In this document: piece by piece, positions 51,567-63,922 of the stretch
Position numbering within the stretch: position 1 is the first letter of the stretch
Layout: every line of letters begins with the position of its first letter
Assembly: GCA_019316985.1 (NCBI GenBank)
Contig: CP079215.1
Location: 1,550,001 to 1,614,000 of the forward strand
Source of the DNA: Paraniabella defluvii
GTDB taxonomy: Bacteria; Bacteroidota; Bacteroidia; Chitinophagales; Chitinophagaceae
DNA length: 64,000 nt
Direction of reading: 5' to 3'
Position numbers and translations under genes: made by a program
The notes under the pieces: model-generated
The model's database searches: none
Told to the model about the DNA's origin: nothing
What the model saw: the letters and a program-made list of their open reading frames with translations, nothing else

Positions 51567-53825
51567 GTGGACGAATCAATAATAATACCGATAAAAGTAC
51601 TGGAAGGGGATGCGCTGCAAAAGTTGAAAGACTTTGGCAATAAGGCCCGTAATAGTATCGGTAGCATTGGCCCTGGTAGACCCGGTGAAATTACTATAGA
51701 CGTGCGTGTACGCACGAATAATGCCCCCATGAATTAAAAGATGTAGGTAGCAGCGCCGGTACCGCTGGTAACGCTTTGAAGAATTTAAAGCCGGGCGCTA
51801 ACCAGGCAGAAATTGCGATGCTTGACCTTAACCGTGTTGTACAAGATGCGCCATACGGTTTTATTGGTATAGCGAATAATATTAGCCCTTTATTTGAAAG
51901 CTTTAGGCGGCTTAAAGCTGAAACCGGGAGCACGAAGGCTGCTTTTGGTGCTTTGGGTAATAGCCTGGTAGGACCAGGAGGGTTAGGCCTGGCATTGGCT
52001 GCCGTTACAACCGCTATTACCTTTTACCAGATAGGCCTACAAATGTGGACGCGCCGAAAGGGGACGCAAAAAGCGCCACTGATGCACTTAAAAAAGCTGA
52101 GGAAGAACTAAGAGGCATAATTGATAGCAGTAACCAGACAACTGCCCAACAGGTTGGTAACTTAAAACGCCTTGCTGACAACGCGGCTAATACCGCACTA
52201 AGTACTAACCAACGAAAAGCGGCCATAAAGCAATTACAGGATTTATACCCCAGCTACTTTAAAAACCTTACGTTAGAGACGGCACAGACCGCCATGCTAT
52301 CGCAGCAAGTATCATTGCTTACAGCCAACTTAATGGCCGCTGGAAGGGCGCGTATTTTGAGCGGACAGGCGGATAAACACATACAACGTGCTTTTGAGTT
52401 TGAACAAAAAAGAGTACCTGTAGCCCAACAACTTGTAAAAGCCAATAAGGAATTGGCGGCATTAGAGCAACGATTTAGCAAAGACGGTACGTTTGATGTA
52501 ACTAAGTTGAGCGAGGTTGATTACTATGTATATGCCACCCAATTGGGGAAGGTGAAAGAATTGCGTAAATCATTTGCATCTTTTAGCCTGCAAATGGATG
52601 ATGCCAATAATAAAGCCGAAAAACTTAATTACAGTGTGGGCTTGTTGCAACCATCTATGGGCAACATTGGTTTAGATGGCAGTGACATAACCAAACAGTT
52701 TGATAAGCTTAAAAAGGGAACAGACGATGCCAAAGCCTTTAAGGAAGCGCAAAAGATTTAGCAGCACAAAGCAGCTACCTGCTGAATATGTATGAAAGCG
52801 GAAGATTGTCAAACCTTGATTATGCAAAACAAAAATTTGATCTACTTCAGAAATCTGCCGAAGAGTTTATTACCCGATTTGGACAAAAGCCGGATAGTGA
52901 CCTGGTAACGGGCATATTAGCACAAATGGATGCGCTGAAAGTAAGTATTGATTCAGAAAAAATAAGCTTTAGCACGGGTCAAGAGCAGATACGAGAAGGA
53001 GCACAAAAAGCCTTTAAGGAAAGCAGCAATGTTGAAATACCTATACAGGCAAACATAAAAGTGCTTACAAATGACCAAAAACAAATTAATGATAATCTTG
53101 CTTTGATACAAGCAGCCACTGAGTTTGGTATAACAAAATTTAGATGGAAAAAACATCTTATACCCTTTGATGCATCCCTTGATCCCGAGCAAATGAAAAT
53201 TGCCATTAAACAGGCTACCATATTGCAAGCGGAGTTTAATCAAATATTAGAAAGCAGTATTCAAAACGGTGTAAGTACCCTGGCTGAAGGTATTGGGGAT
53301 GCTTTGGCTACTGGTGATTGGGGAAGCATGTTTCAGGGAATGAAGGTTGCTATAGGCGGGGCCATGCAGGATTTTGGTAAGTTTTTAATCAAAAGCGCTA
53401 TAACTATTGAGGTTGCTAAAAAGGCAGCTGCATGGGCTGTTGCTCATCCTGCGGCAGCTGTTGCTGCTGGAGCAGCATTAGTAGCGTTAGGGGCAGTACT
53501 TAAAGCTAATGTGAATAAACGGAGCCAGCAGCCAATTACTGGTTTTGCTCATGGTGGCGGTGTAAGCGGCCCTGGAATGGCAATTGTGGGAGAACATAGC
53601 AGTACCAGCAAAAACAACCCCGAACTATGGGGCCGCTTTGACCAGTTTAAAGGCTTGTTTGGCAGCCTTATTAACGATTATGCAAAGCGCACTCAAAACA
53701 TGATGCCGATAACAGATTATATGGGTGGAGGCGGCTACCCCAGTGAAATACGACTGGTGGCAGAAGGCGACCACCTTGTAGGATTAATAACGAGAATACA
53801 GAACAGACAGCGAAGAAATTATTAA
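51567..53825 (+). CDS. tail tape measure protein (frameshifted)
   Basis: About 752 residues, start GTG at 51567, with breaks near 51733, 52035 and 52760. Long helical and coiled-coil regions (ADNAANTALSTNQRKAAIKQ), a hydrophobic AAAWAVAHPAAAVAAGAALVA segment and a Gly-rich C-terminus HGGGVSGPGMAIVGEH. It sets tail length and may pass the inner membrane through the hydrophobic segment during DNA injection. Confidence 0.85.
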
Positions 53826-55940
53826 ATGGGTTACCAGATTACATATACCGATGTAAACGGCCTTAACTGGCTGGTACTGATTACTGACACCCTAGCAGGT
53901 AGTGGCCAGGTATATAGCCCTTTAATAGCCGCTACCAACAGCCCAGTTGTTTTGAAGGCTATTAATAATAGCGCCGACAAGCTTAGCGCCATACGAGCCA
54001 AAGAGGTAGTTATACAATTTGTAAATGATGGCACCGTAACCCTGGAACACTTTGCGGGTACGGATAGCCCGGATGATCGCTGGCGTGTTGACGTATTAAG
54101 AAATACCGAACTGCTTTTTATTGGCACCCTTGCAATGGATGACCTTACAGAGCCTTTGCAGGACCCTATAAACGTAGTAACCCTTACCGCTACCGATGGA
54201 CTGGGAAAATTAAAAGATATTCCGCTGGTTGATACTACCGGAGCAAAACCGGTTGGAGTAAAGACGTTGATAGGTTGGCTGGCCTGCGCGCTTTATAGTA
54301 CCGGGTTGAAATTGCCTATTATAGTAATAGACCGCACGCAGGTGGGCGGTGCTAATGCTTTTGATATTGGCAGCTTGGATGCCCGGACTTTTGGCACTAC
54401 TGAAATGCAAAATAGCTACTCAGCTATTGAAAAAAATATTACAAGGCCGCTATTACCTTACCCAAAAAAACGGACAGTGGTTTGTTATTAATATTAATGA
54501 GCAGCACCTTGTAACTGTTTTACAACGTGCGTATAACTGGGATGGAATTTTTACAGGTGAACAAGCCGTGAGTAATATAAAGGAAGTTAGCCGCAATGGG
54601 GTGGCACAATTTACTGACCGTAGCGGCGTGGTACAGCTGGTACGCCCGGTAAAATACAGCAGAACATCATTTAAATTTGAAGGCCCAGAAAACAGCCTGG
54701 CCAATCAAGATTATACAGATGGGGTATACATTGCAAATGAGACCTGGAGAATGCCGGGATATCATATATTAAGTAATGATTTTCCATCTAACATACCTAT
54801 TACATCTTACCTAATATCAAAATACAACCTTGACGGATGGACGCTGAAACGTGTTAATACAGCTGACGGCTCGACAAGCCCGGCAAACATATCAGCATTT
54901 ATTAGAAGGTATAGATATGAAGGCGTAGAAAAGTTTAGAGAAATTGCTTTTAGTGCAGCCCCGCCAGCTGACAAGGGCCGGTATTATATTGAAAACAATA
55001 GCCCGGTACCAGTTGAGAAGGGAGACAGGGTTAGAATGAGCTTTGAATGGAGAATTACCAATAATGCTACACCACCTAACAATTTTGGACTTGCCTTTTT
55101 ATTATTAGTGGGTGATAGCGGCAAAGTGTATAGTTTACGAGGCGGTGCCAGCCACCTTACGGGTAGCAACAAAAATAAATGGTATGATAACCCTAACCGG
55201 AACAATCCGCAATACCCGTGGCTAACAGACTTGTACCAAACAGATCGTTTTTTGACGGTAAAGAATGACTGGGTAGCGGTAAATGATGGCGGCGGTGAAT
55301 ACAGCGACCCCGTACCTGAAGACGGAACTATTATTGTACGCCTGCTGCATTACCCGCAGGACCAACCTTTGGGAAATGCCGGTGAAAGCTTTCAGAGCAT
55401 TTTTAGAAATATACAATTTGATGTAAAAAAGATACTTAGGGGCGAATGTATTGCAAGCTACCGGCCAATACAATAAAGTTAGGCCAGGCTGGCAATTATG
55501 CTGCTAATAAGCCGTTGGAACTGGGTATTGATAACAGCCCCAAACGAACCTATAAAGGCACATTACTGGTGCCTGACAGCAGCGCGCAAAACGGATATGC
55601 CTACAACCTTGCCGGTGACTTTAGCAACCCAGACGGGTTGCCAGGGATAACCGGCACCTGGGGCAAATTGGCTGCTTATAGCTTATGGAAACAACTTAAC
55701 AGCGTGCAACGTGAAGTGCGTGGCAACCTGGTTATAAGAGAAGATAACGCGCCTGATATGGTTGCCTGCTACCTTATAGAGCCTGCGAGCGCTAATGCCC
55801 ATGTGGCCGGTAGAAAGTTTGTACTGCTTAGCTATGACTGGGACAGTGCCAATGCCAAAGTAAATAATGCTGTTTTTGCTGAGCTATTACAATTATTACC
55901 GGAAGGTGAACAATTTGAAAGCGGTTATACAAATGACTAA
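53826..55940 (+). CDS. tail protein, distal tail/baseplate hub region (frameshifted)
   Basis: About 705 residues with breaks near 54440 and 55470. Starts one base after the tape measure stop. MGYQITYTDVNGLNWLVLIT and VVTLTATDGLGKLKDIPLVD resemble distal-tail/baseplate proteins. The middle (YLISKYNLDGWTLKRVNTADG) through the end is beta-rich, possibly with carbohydrate-binding-like modules. Confidence comes from position, not a clear motif. Confidence 0.65.
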
Positions 55941-56439
55941 TAAAAAGCACATATATGCAAAGGACGTGATAATGGAAGCACGTAAAGCGAATGGCAACTA
56001 CTATGTTTTTGCCTGCGTAAATGAGCTGGCTATACAACGAAGCTTTGGCATAATAGAGATTACAAGCCTGGGCAGCGGCAACGATGCCGAATATATGTAT
56101 GACCGTAAGCGCAACTGGAGCGCGACATTAGGCGGCATTTGCGTGCTTACGGACCTGGTGGCAAACTCCTGGACATTGGACGAAATAGCAGCTATACCGG
56201 ACACTTTTACTGCACTGGATGTACGATTTACTTTAACAGATACAGCAGCTGCGGCTATGGTGTGGAGCGGCAGGGTTCTATTTCCTGACTTTGGAATAAC
56301 GGCAAATATGCAGGACGGCGGCGAGCCTGCCATGTGGAATTGCAAGCTACAAGGGACTGGCGGCCTGCTTATGAATGGTATAGCACCGATGGGTAATTAT
56401 ATGCTGTACGAGGATGAAGGAAAAATAATACTGGAGTAA
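55933..56439 (+). CDS. tail protein of unknown function
   Basis: 168 residues, intact. ATG at 55933 overlaps the preceding stop; it ends one base into the next gene. Beta-rich (FACVNELAIQRSFGIIEITS, MQDGGEPAMWNCKLQGTG). Likely a small baseplate or tail-tip protein. Not recognised. Confidence 0.6.
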   Translation: MTNKKHIYAKDVIMEARKANGNYYVFACVNELAIQRSFGIIEITSLGSGNDAEYMYDRKRNWSATLGGICVLTDLVANSWTLDEIAAIPDTFTALDVRFTLTDTAAAAMVWSGRVLFPDFGITANMQDGGEPAMWNCKLQGTGGLLMNGIAPMGNYMLYEDEGKIILE

Positions 56440-59400
56440 TGGACAAAAAGATTAGTGAACTTATTGAAATTGGCGGACTGGCTGCGGCAAATGATTACTT
56501 GCCGCTGGTGCGTGGCAGCCAAAACCTAAAAGCTCCTTTATCAAAATTAAAGGTGCCTGCTGCTTATTTTGCCGATAACGCCAGTACGGCAAACAACGCC
56601 CTTAATGCGGCTAATGCTGCGCTTGCCAATGTTGCCCGCACCCTGCAAAGTACCAACTATACCACCAGTGATTTTTTTGGCACTGGATTAAAGTTTGGCG
56701 TAGATGATGACGGCAAAGCATTTGGTGTACTGGATAGGCTTACCGTGCGTGAAAGGATGACTGTAAACGAACTTGCTATTTTGAAAATGCAGGCGCTGGG
56801 CGGCACTTTTGTAGTAACCAATGCAGCAAAAATTAAGGATGTAGTAGGCCTACACCCCAATTACACGATCAGTATTGAAGATGACAGCGGTACGGTATTC
56901 GTACCCTTTGAGGAAGATGATATAGTAGCCTGCAAAACCGATAACACCACCCAGGCAAAGGATTATACTGCGCGCATTACCGGGAGCTTCCACTTCTTTT
57001 GCCTTTACTATAATTGATGGCGCTGGCGTGCCAGCGGTTGGGGACGAAGTGCTACAGCTGGATAACTATACCAACCCGGACAGGCGCGGCATTATATACA
57101 TGACCAATACAGATGCGGACGGACCTTTTTGGATGTGCGCACAGGTATGCTTACTACCCCTGCCAATGCGCTAAAAGTGAGGCTGGGTAATCTTGCCGGT
57201 ATTACGGACCCTGATATGGGTACACTAATGGGGTATGGCGCCTACCTTAATAACCTGTACGCCCGTGGGTGCTTATTGCGTTACCTGGCAGTAACGTGGC
57301 CTTAAAAACGGAGTTGGATGTACTGGCTGCCCAATTAAATGAGGTTGGCAGTGATGGCATTGCCAGCCCGCGTGAAAAGAAAATAGTTATTAAACCTAAT
57401 TATGAAATACTAAAAAAGATGTTGAGGAGAAAATAGCGGAAGCTACTGCGCTGGGCGTTGACAGTACTGAATTGTATATAGCCTTTTATACCTACCTGGA
57501 ACCTTATGTATTGCCAATAATTGCCAACACGAGTACCAGCAGCCCGGCAGATGGTGCGCCCTATGACGGTGTAGTACTGAGCGACAAATTTGTAGCTGCA
57601 AAGCGCGAGCTGGCGGAGCTGGGGAAAGCTATACAGCTAAAGCAAAAGCAGATAGCTGATACAGCAAACAGTAAGATTGATAACCTGCAAATAGGGGCAA
57701 CAACCTGGTTACGGATGCTTCTTTTGAAAATGGCCGGTTTATTGTGCCTTATATGGGGGCGGCAACCCGTCGGGCACCATATCAGAAGATACCACCATTT
57801 TTTTCATGGTAATAAATCGCAAAAGATTGTCTTTTTAAGAAATAGCAGTTCTGACTTGTGCGGCTTTTATACCATTTTGAACGATGCCTACATAAGCGCA
57901 AGGGTGAGGGGGCAGTACTGCACTTATACACTTTGGGTAAAAGCATCTGGCACAGCAATAGGTAGAGCAGCAAGATTGCATATATACGTAGAGCAGGGTG
58001 ACTTTGTAGGGGATGCCGTTGTATTAACCGGCAACTGGCAGCGCCTAAAGATGACCGCATTAATGCCCGTAAATGCTTCCGGTTTTCATGCATACTTGTT
58101 TGGAGGCTTTGAGGCTGGTGACGTGCTTAATGTGGACGCCATACAAGTAGAAACAGCCAATAAAGAAAGCGCCTTTAATATCTCTTTACGGGATTTGCAA
58201 AATGCAGTAGGCACAGCTGAGCAGCATATACAGGAGGCGGTAGCAGATTACACCGCAAAATTTGCTAACATACAAGAGCAAATAGATGGGCAAGTAGCCA
58301 ATTGGTTTAAAAACTATTCGCCTACCCTTGCCAATATTCCTGCATCTGACTGGACTACCAACGAGTTAAAGGATGCCCATATAGGCGATACATTTACCAA
58401 TGTACAGCCTTATGTAGATGATACTACAACGCCCGACAGTGGAAAGTCCTGGAGATTTGCCAAAGATGGCAGTACCTATGCCTGGGTATTAATACCTGAC
58501 ACAGCAGCTACCCAGGCGTTGTTATTAGCATCGCAAGCGCAAGCGGCAGCCGATGGCAAAAGCACCACCTTTTAGCAAAGCCGATTAGCAAGCCTTACGA
58601 AGCCGGTGACACCTGGATACTGGAAAGCAACCAGACTGTTAACGGTGTAGCCTATAAAAAAGGGGAAATACTTACCGCATCTACCGACAGTAACACTTTT
58701 GTAGATGCCCATTGAGTAAACTGGTGCCTTACATTGATGATTCAGTAGCGCAGGCCCGTGCTGATCTTGCAGAGACTACCGCAAAGGCTTATGCTGACGG
58801 AAAAGTGAGTGCGGAGGAAACCAGGGCTATTGCTGATGCAGCATCTAAGTTGCAACAGGCCAAAGATTATGCGGCTTTACTGGATTCTAAATTGAAAATT
58901 GCCGGTACAAACCTGGTAAGTGATTCCAGCTACGAAAACGGACGAGTTATTGTGCCCTACGGTACGCCCCCATCCGGCACGGTAACGAGACACAATCGAA
59001 TACTACCACGGCGGTAAATCGCAGAAAATTACATTTACCCGTAATAACAGCGTTGATAGTTGCGGATTTTTTACTGTTGTAAATGATACGTCTTTTTAAG
59101 CATCATAAGAGGCAAAGAAATAACCTACGCAGTATGGGTGAAAGCTACCGGTGCGGCCATTGGCAGAAATGTGTATCTTAATATATATACCGGTTATGGC
59201 CCCGATTTAATGGGCTCATTTAAAGTGTTGGCAGCAGGATGGCAGCGCTTAGTTTTGCATACAACATTCCCGGTACAAGGAACCACTTTTTATGGATATG
59301 TATTTGGAGATTTTGAGGCGGGCGATATAGTATACTGTGATGCTGTATATGTAGGTGAAGGCAACAAAGAAATACCTTACGATATTTCGCCCAAAGATAT

Positions 59401-61922
59401 TGTAGCGGCTATAGCAACCGCAAAACAAGAAAGCATTAATGCTGCTAATGCCTATGCCAGTGCTCAAGCCCAGGCCGCCGAAACTACAGCAAAAGCTTAT
59501 GCGGATGGTAAGGTAACCGAAGCTGAACAAAGAAGCGTTATTGATGCCACAAATAAAGCTAATGCAGCAAAAGCATACGCTGACGCCCAGGACTTAAATT
59601 ATAAGGCGCTGCTAGAAGCATATACGGACGGAAAAATTGATGATGTAGAGCAACAAATAATAAATGCATCTGCTGGCAATATACAAGCTGCAAAAACTTA
59701 TACTGATGCCCAGGCTGCGGCCGCGCAAACGGCAGCCATTGCCTATGCTGATGGCATTGTAGATGCTGAGGAAACCGCAAGAATTCAGCAAGCTGATGAC
59801 TATTTAGCCGCCTCAAAAGCTTATGCTGAGGCGAAAGACGCAGCTCTTAAAGTGCTAACTGAAGCTTACACAGATGGAAAAATAACGGCTAGCGAGCAAG
59901 CTATGATAGCGGTGGCAGAAGCCAAAGCAAACCTGGCAGAAGCTACAGCAAAGGCATACGCAGACGGTATTGTAGATGCAGAGGAAGCGGCCCGTATAGC
60001 TGATGCTACGGCCAAATTGAATGCTGCAAAATTGTATGCTGAGCAGCAAGACGCTATAATAAAAAGCCAGGCAGCATTACAATCCGTTGTGCCAACTATT
60101 AGTAACTGGGTGATACCTGCGCCACAAACCATTGAAACTATTACCGATGGTAAAAAGGAGATAAAGCCATACGCCTGGTTAATGCTGATGGCTCATATTG
60201 CTATGCCAATATTTTTATACCGTATGATGCAGCCAAAAATACAAAGCCCAATACTATCTAAAACGTGTGGCTGCTGCAACCGGAACTTTTTACTTAGGAT
60301 TAAGGCAATTTGATGCCAATAAAAACCCGGTAGCCAACGGTAACGGTGGGTTTGGATGGTACGCAACTCCCATAAATGTTGCTAGCATACCTAACAGCAA
60401 CTACCAATTGTACGAATATGTATTTGACCCTGTAACCTACGGTGGTATTCACGCAAATACACGTTTTTGGTGCTTACCCTTTTGGACCTTTACCTGGGGG
60501 CAGGCAGCATGCTTATAAACGAAATAGCGCTGCAAGATGCTACGGATGTAATTGCGGCGCAAAATGCGATAAACAGTAAAGCAGGGCGGTATACTTCAAT
60601 ATTGCTCGTTCCTGATGGGTACAAAAAGGAGATTTGCTATTTCAAACGAGTACCACCACACTTAACGGTAAGACCTTTACCGATGGACTTGTATATGTAG
60701 CTAAAAGAGATTGGGCGTCTGGCAATTTTGTATCCGACGACTTCATACTTCTATCTACAAAGGAAGGCGCAGATGCATTGGCCGCTGTAAATAATAAAGC
60801 TGGTGTATACACTACAATAAGCCTAATGCCTGACGGCTATAAAAAGGGTGAAATATTGTTTCAAAGCGGTACCGTAACTGTTAATGGTACCACTTTTACA
60901 GACGGACTTATTTATGTAGCTATTAGAAATTGGGTACCCGGTGCTACAAAGTCGAACGACTTTGCATTATTTACAACAAAAGACGCGCAAGACGCGCTAA
61001 TTGCAGCCAACAGAAATACAAAAACTTCTTAGCAGTACCATCCAATTACAAGGATGGCGATACATGGACGCCTGCCGTAACTGTAAATATTGGCGGAACG
61101 GTTTATGAGGCTGGTGATACTTACGAAGCAACTACAGCTTACGCTGGCTCGCTAGTTCCCAGTCATTGGAGATTATCTAATAAAACCAGCTACTTAAAGA
61201 AAGTTTTTGGCGAAACTACTTTAGTAGGTAATGGTGTTCTTATGGCTGGTATTGTTGGGGCTATGAATGGCGGCGTAGTAAAGTCATACATGAAAGCGAT
61301 TGATGGCGACCCTGTAAATATAGCTGGAGGCGTAGAAAACTTTGGGATGACTGGAATAGAAACACAAAGTTATGCGCTGAACCATGATGGTAGCGCCAAA
61401 TTCGCAAAGGGTAATTTATTTCTCAATGCAGATGGGAGCATATCAATTGCCGGAGGGAAGTTTGCCGTACTTGTAGATGGTACGACAAGAGTAGGTGGCT
61501 TTACTATCACTGCTGATGATATACGCAATAATTGGACGCTGATGGACCCGTACGGGGTTATAATCAGCAGGCCTAATAATTCGATAAAAACGTTTGCCTA
61601 CCCGGTGGAACATTACGAGGCCCCCAATTCCGTAATAGAGCCTTATGAAACATCTGGCGAAGTAGAAATTAAAGGGAGTTCTGTTAGTATTAAATCAGAT
61701 TCGTTTTTCGGTCGCACGCTGTTAACCCTTGATGCCCAGGGGCCAATTTCAAACGCAAATTTGAATAAATCAAAAACAAGATCGGAAGATAAAGCTTTAA
61801 GGGTGCAAGGTGGAGTAGTGTATTTTGATCGTATGAAAAGTGTGGACGGCTCACAAACCGCATCGGGAGAGTTGAGATACTATGTAGATGGCAACGGAAG
61901 AAAAGTTGTAATACTCGTTTAA
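56439..61922 (+). CDS. giant modular tail-tip/fibre protein (frameshifted)
   Basis: About 1,820 residues joined across at least eight breaks (near 57000, 57130, 57290, 57415, 58575, 58990, 60260, 60490, 61030). Order: N-terminal domain with Ala/Asn repeats; helical part; first beta-module (SQKIVFLRNSSSDLCGFYTI to FEAGDVLNVDAIQVET); a second, similar module 1.2 kb further on (SQKITFTRNNSVDSCGFFTV to FEAGDIVYCDAVYVGE); then 41-residue repeats; a third, different beta-module near 60.3 kb; Tyr/Lys repeats (MPDGYKKGEILFQSGTVTVN); C-terminal beta domain with receptor-binding appearance. Likely determines adsorption to host polysaccharide. Confidence 0.75.
58787..60060 (+). repeat. tandem 41-residue AYADG repeats inside the tail protein gene
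   Basis: Codons for Ala-Tyr-x-Asp-Gly occur at 58787, 59495, 59618, 59741, 59864 and 59954. Four are spaced exactly 123 bases (41 residues) apart and the last 90. Each unit reads like YADGKVTEAEQ or YADGIVDAEE, an EF-hand-like loop followed by a helix. Confidence 0.8.
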
Positions 61923-61954
61923 AATTAATATTCTATTATATAAAATCTATAACA

Positions 61955-62404
61955 ATGAAATTTTACATCGGACAGAACTCAGGGAAAAGATATGAGGCAT
62001 ACCAAAGGGCGCTTAGCGTGGATGAGGAAATGAAGCGCGTAGTTATTGCGCTAAGGTGCTATGAAATTGACTACGAGGGCAACCGCATACAAGGCGAAGT
62101 AAACAAAGAATACCAGCGTATGTTGGTAGCAGACAACCAAACAGGTGTAGACCCGGCCACCGGCGATTATGTGCAGCCACTGCCTGCCTTAGTAGATGGT
62201 AGTAGCTACCCAACAGATATAGTACTGCTAGGTGGAAAGATGTATCCGGCTGGAACTATTGGTGAGTTTGACTATTTCAATAATATACAGCAGCATGTAC
62301 CTGTTATTATTGAGCAGTTGAAAATAGCGGTGCTGACAAAGAACAGAAATCGCCTAATGCCTGATGGCTTGCTGGCTGAGCCTGAACCCGAAACAGAGGA
62401 ATAA
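61955..62404 (+). CDS. phage protein of unknown function after the tail fibre
   Basis: 149 residues, intact, start MKFYIGQNSGKRYEAYQRAL. Acidic C-terminus PEPETEE. The TAA overlaps the next ATG (AATAATG). May assist fibre assembly, by position only. Confidence 0.55.
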   Translation: MKFYIGQNSGKRYEAYQRALSVDEEMKRVVIALRCYEIDYEGNRIQGEVNKEYQRMLVADNQTGVDPATGDYVQPLPALVDGSSYPTDIVLLGGKMYPAGTIGEFDYFNNIQQHVPVIIEQLKIAVLTKNRNRLMPDGLLAEPEPETEE

Positions 62405-62849
62405 TGCTGACAGTTGAAAACATACTTGAACGGGCGAAGGCTAACGCACTATACGTAGATACGCCTTGTTTTTCGCGAAATGGCAAGTACCGTATGCTTA
62501 AAAGTAATGTTTGCTTTTTGCTTACCAATGGCGCACGGTTAGAGGTTGCGGCTGGCATGTATTGGGATGAAAACAGCATACCTTATATATTTCAGTGGGC
62601 CTTTTCCAAAAGCGGCATGTACGCAGCAGCTGCGTTGGTGCATGATGCGCTTTACTTTGATACCAGTACCACCCAGCGTTTTGCGGATGATGAATTTAAA
62701 AGTGGATGCAGGCGCTGGGTGTGAGTACCTGGCAGGTATGGTTTAGGTATTGGGCTGTAAGGCTGTTTGGTGGCCTGTATTGGAAAAAGAATATAAATCG
62801 ACCAGGTGCGCGGTGTTTACACAATAGAAAACTGATTAAACTAATTTAA
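62404..62849 (+). CDS. DUF1353 family protein (frameshifted)
   Basis: About 149 residues with a break near 62700. NVCFLLTNGARLEVAAGMYW and AALVHDALYFDT match DUF1353, a phage family near lysis and tail genes; C-part WMQALGVSTWQVWFRYWAVR is the usual end. Function unknown. Confidence 0.7.
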
Positions 62850-63221
62850 ATGCCAGAAGATATAAAAAACATATTGCCTGTTGAGAACATCAACCCACAG
62901 GAGGCGGTAACAACACTTAGCAAAGACAAAACCGGCGCTTATAGCGTGGTTTTCATTGTTGTGGTGCTGGTGTTGATTGCCTTTATTGTGTACCTGGCAT
63001 TAAACAGTAACCCTCAATGCGGAGAAGAAAAGGCCGCGTTGAGAGCTGATAACGCCGTTTTGCAAAAACGTATTATGTACCTGGAGCAAAACAGGGACCA
63101 TGAGCGCCAGCAAAAGGAACTGTTGCAAGACAGCGTAAGGAAGTACCAACTGATAGAGCAGTTTAATGCTACCATTGGAGAGAAACAAATCATTTTAGAA
63201 ACTAAAAACCCACACAAATGA
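62850..63221 (+). CDS. single-pass membrane protein with coiled coil, holin or spanin-like
   Basis: 123 residues, intact. One membrane segment VFIVVVLVLIAFIVYLALNS (about 33-53) with a short N-terminal cytoplasmic part, then a charged coiled coil RADNAVLQKRIMYLEQNRDH. This matches an i-spanin or a pinholin-associated protein. The TGA overlaps the ATG of the lipoprotein gene by four bases. First gene of the lysis cassette. Confidence 0.6.
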   Translation: MPEDIKNILPVENINPQEAVTTLSKDKTGAYSVVFIVVVLVLIAFIVYLALNSNPQCGEEKAALRADNAVLQKRIMYLEQNRDHERQQKELLQDSVRKYQLIEQFNATIGEKQIILETKNPHK

Positions 63222-63919
63222 AAAAGCTAATTGTATTATCAATACTGGTGGCTTTGGCCGCTTTGAATAGCTGCCATATCAAACGTAAAGTGCAAAAAAG
63301 CACTATGGTTGTGGATAGCGTGCGAGTGATCGCCAACACCAACATTGCTAAGCAGGAAAGCAGGGATAGCTTTACTAACAATGCCACAGCTAATATATAC
63401 AAGTATTTTAACGAGCTGGAGTTTACCGCTGATAAGATTATAAAGCGAGAGGAAAGCCCGGAAGATTTAAGGTTTGTATTGAATGTTGACGGCCTAAAGG
63501 TAACCGGCGATAGCGCTAAAGCAGTAGATATTAATACTGGTACTGAAGCTACGTTTTACCGCACCAATAGCGGTGAAATGGCCGTGAATATAAAGCCGAA
63601 AAAGGGCACCAGTAAAACGTATGAGTTGACCAATGTGCGACTTAAAACAAAGCAGGGATTAGATACCAGCAAAACAGAGCAAGCCACTACCGGGGTTAGC
63701 GCCAATAAAGCCGAACATTCCATTTCCACAAAGGATAGTACAATAAAGAAGGCCAGCACCACCACGCGCCAGGTTGATGTACAAAAGGATTTTGGGTTGC
63801 TTAAAACTATAGGCCTGCTGGTTGTGGGTGTTTTGCTGTTGCGCCTGCTGGTGTATGTTTTTAGAAATGCCTATCCCTGGGTGGGGGCAGTAAACAAATT
63901 TTTATCATTTAAAAAGTAA
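63218..63919 (+). CDS. lipoprotein with C-terminal membrane segment, u-spanin-like
   Basis: 233 residues, intact. Lipobox MKKLIVLSILVALAALNSC with lipid-anchored Cys at 19, a periplasmic region rich in beta strands and Thr/Ser (GVSANKAEHSISTKDSTIKK), and a C-terminal membrane segment IGLLVVGVLLLRLLVYVF followed by a basic end. Lipobox plus C-terminal membrane segment is the architecture of unimolecular spanins, which join inner and outer membranes for lysis. Directly precedes the amidase. Confidence 0.6.
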   Translation: MKKLIVLSILVALAALNSCHIKRKVQKSTMVVDSVRVIANTNIAKQESRDSFTNNATANIYKYFNELEFTADKIIKREESPEDLRFVLNVDGLKVTGDSAKAVDINTGTEATFYRTNSGEMAVNIKPKKGTSKTYELTNVRLKTKQGLDTSKTEQATTGVSANKAEHSISTKDSTIKKASTTTRQVDVQKDFGLLKTIGLLVVGVLLLRLLVYVFRNAYPWVGAVNKFLSFKK

Positions 63920-63922
63920 GCC

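Noticed and set aside
55933..61922. Variable tail gene as a diversity-generating retroelement target
   Set aside because: No reverse transcriptase gene or near-identical template repeat with A substitutions was seen nearby in the window.
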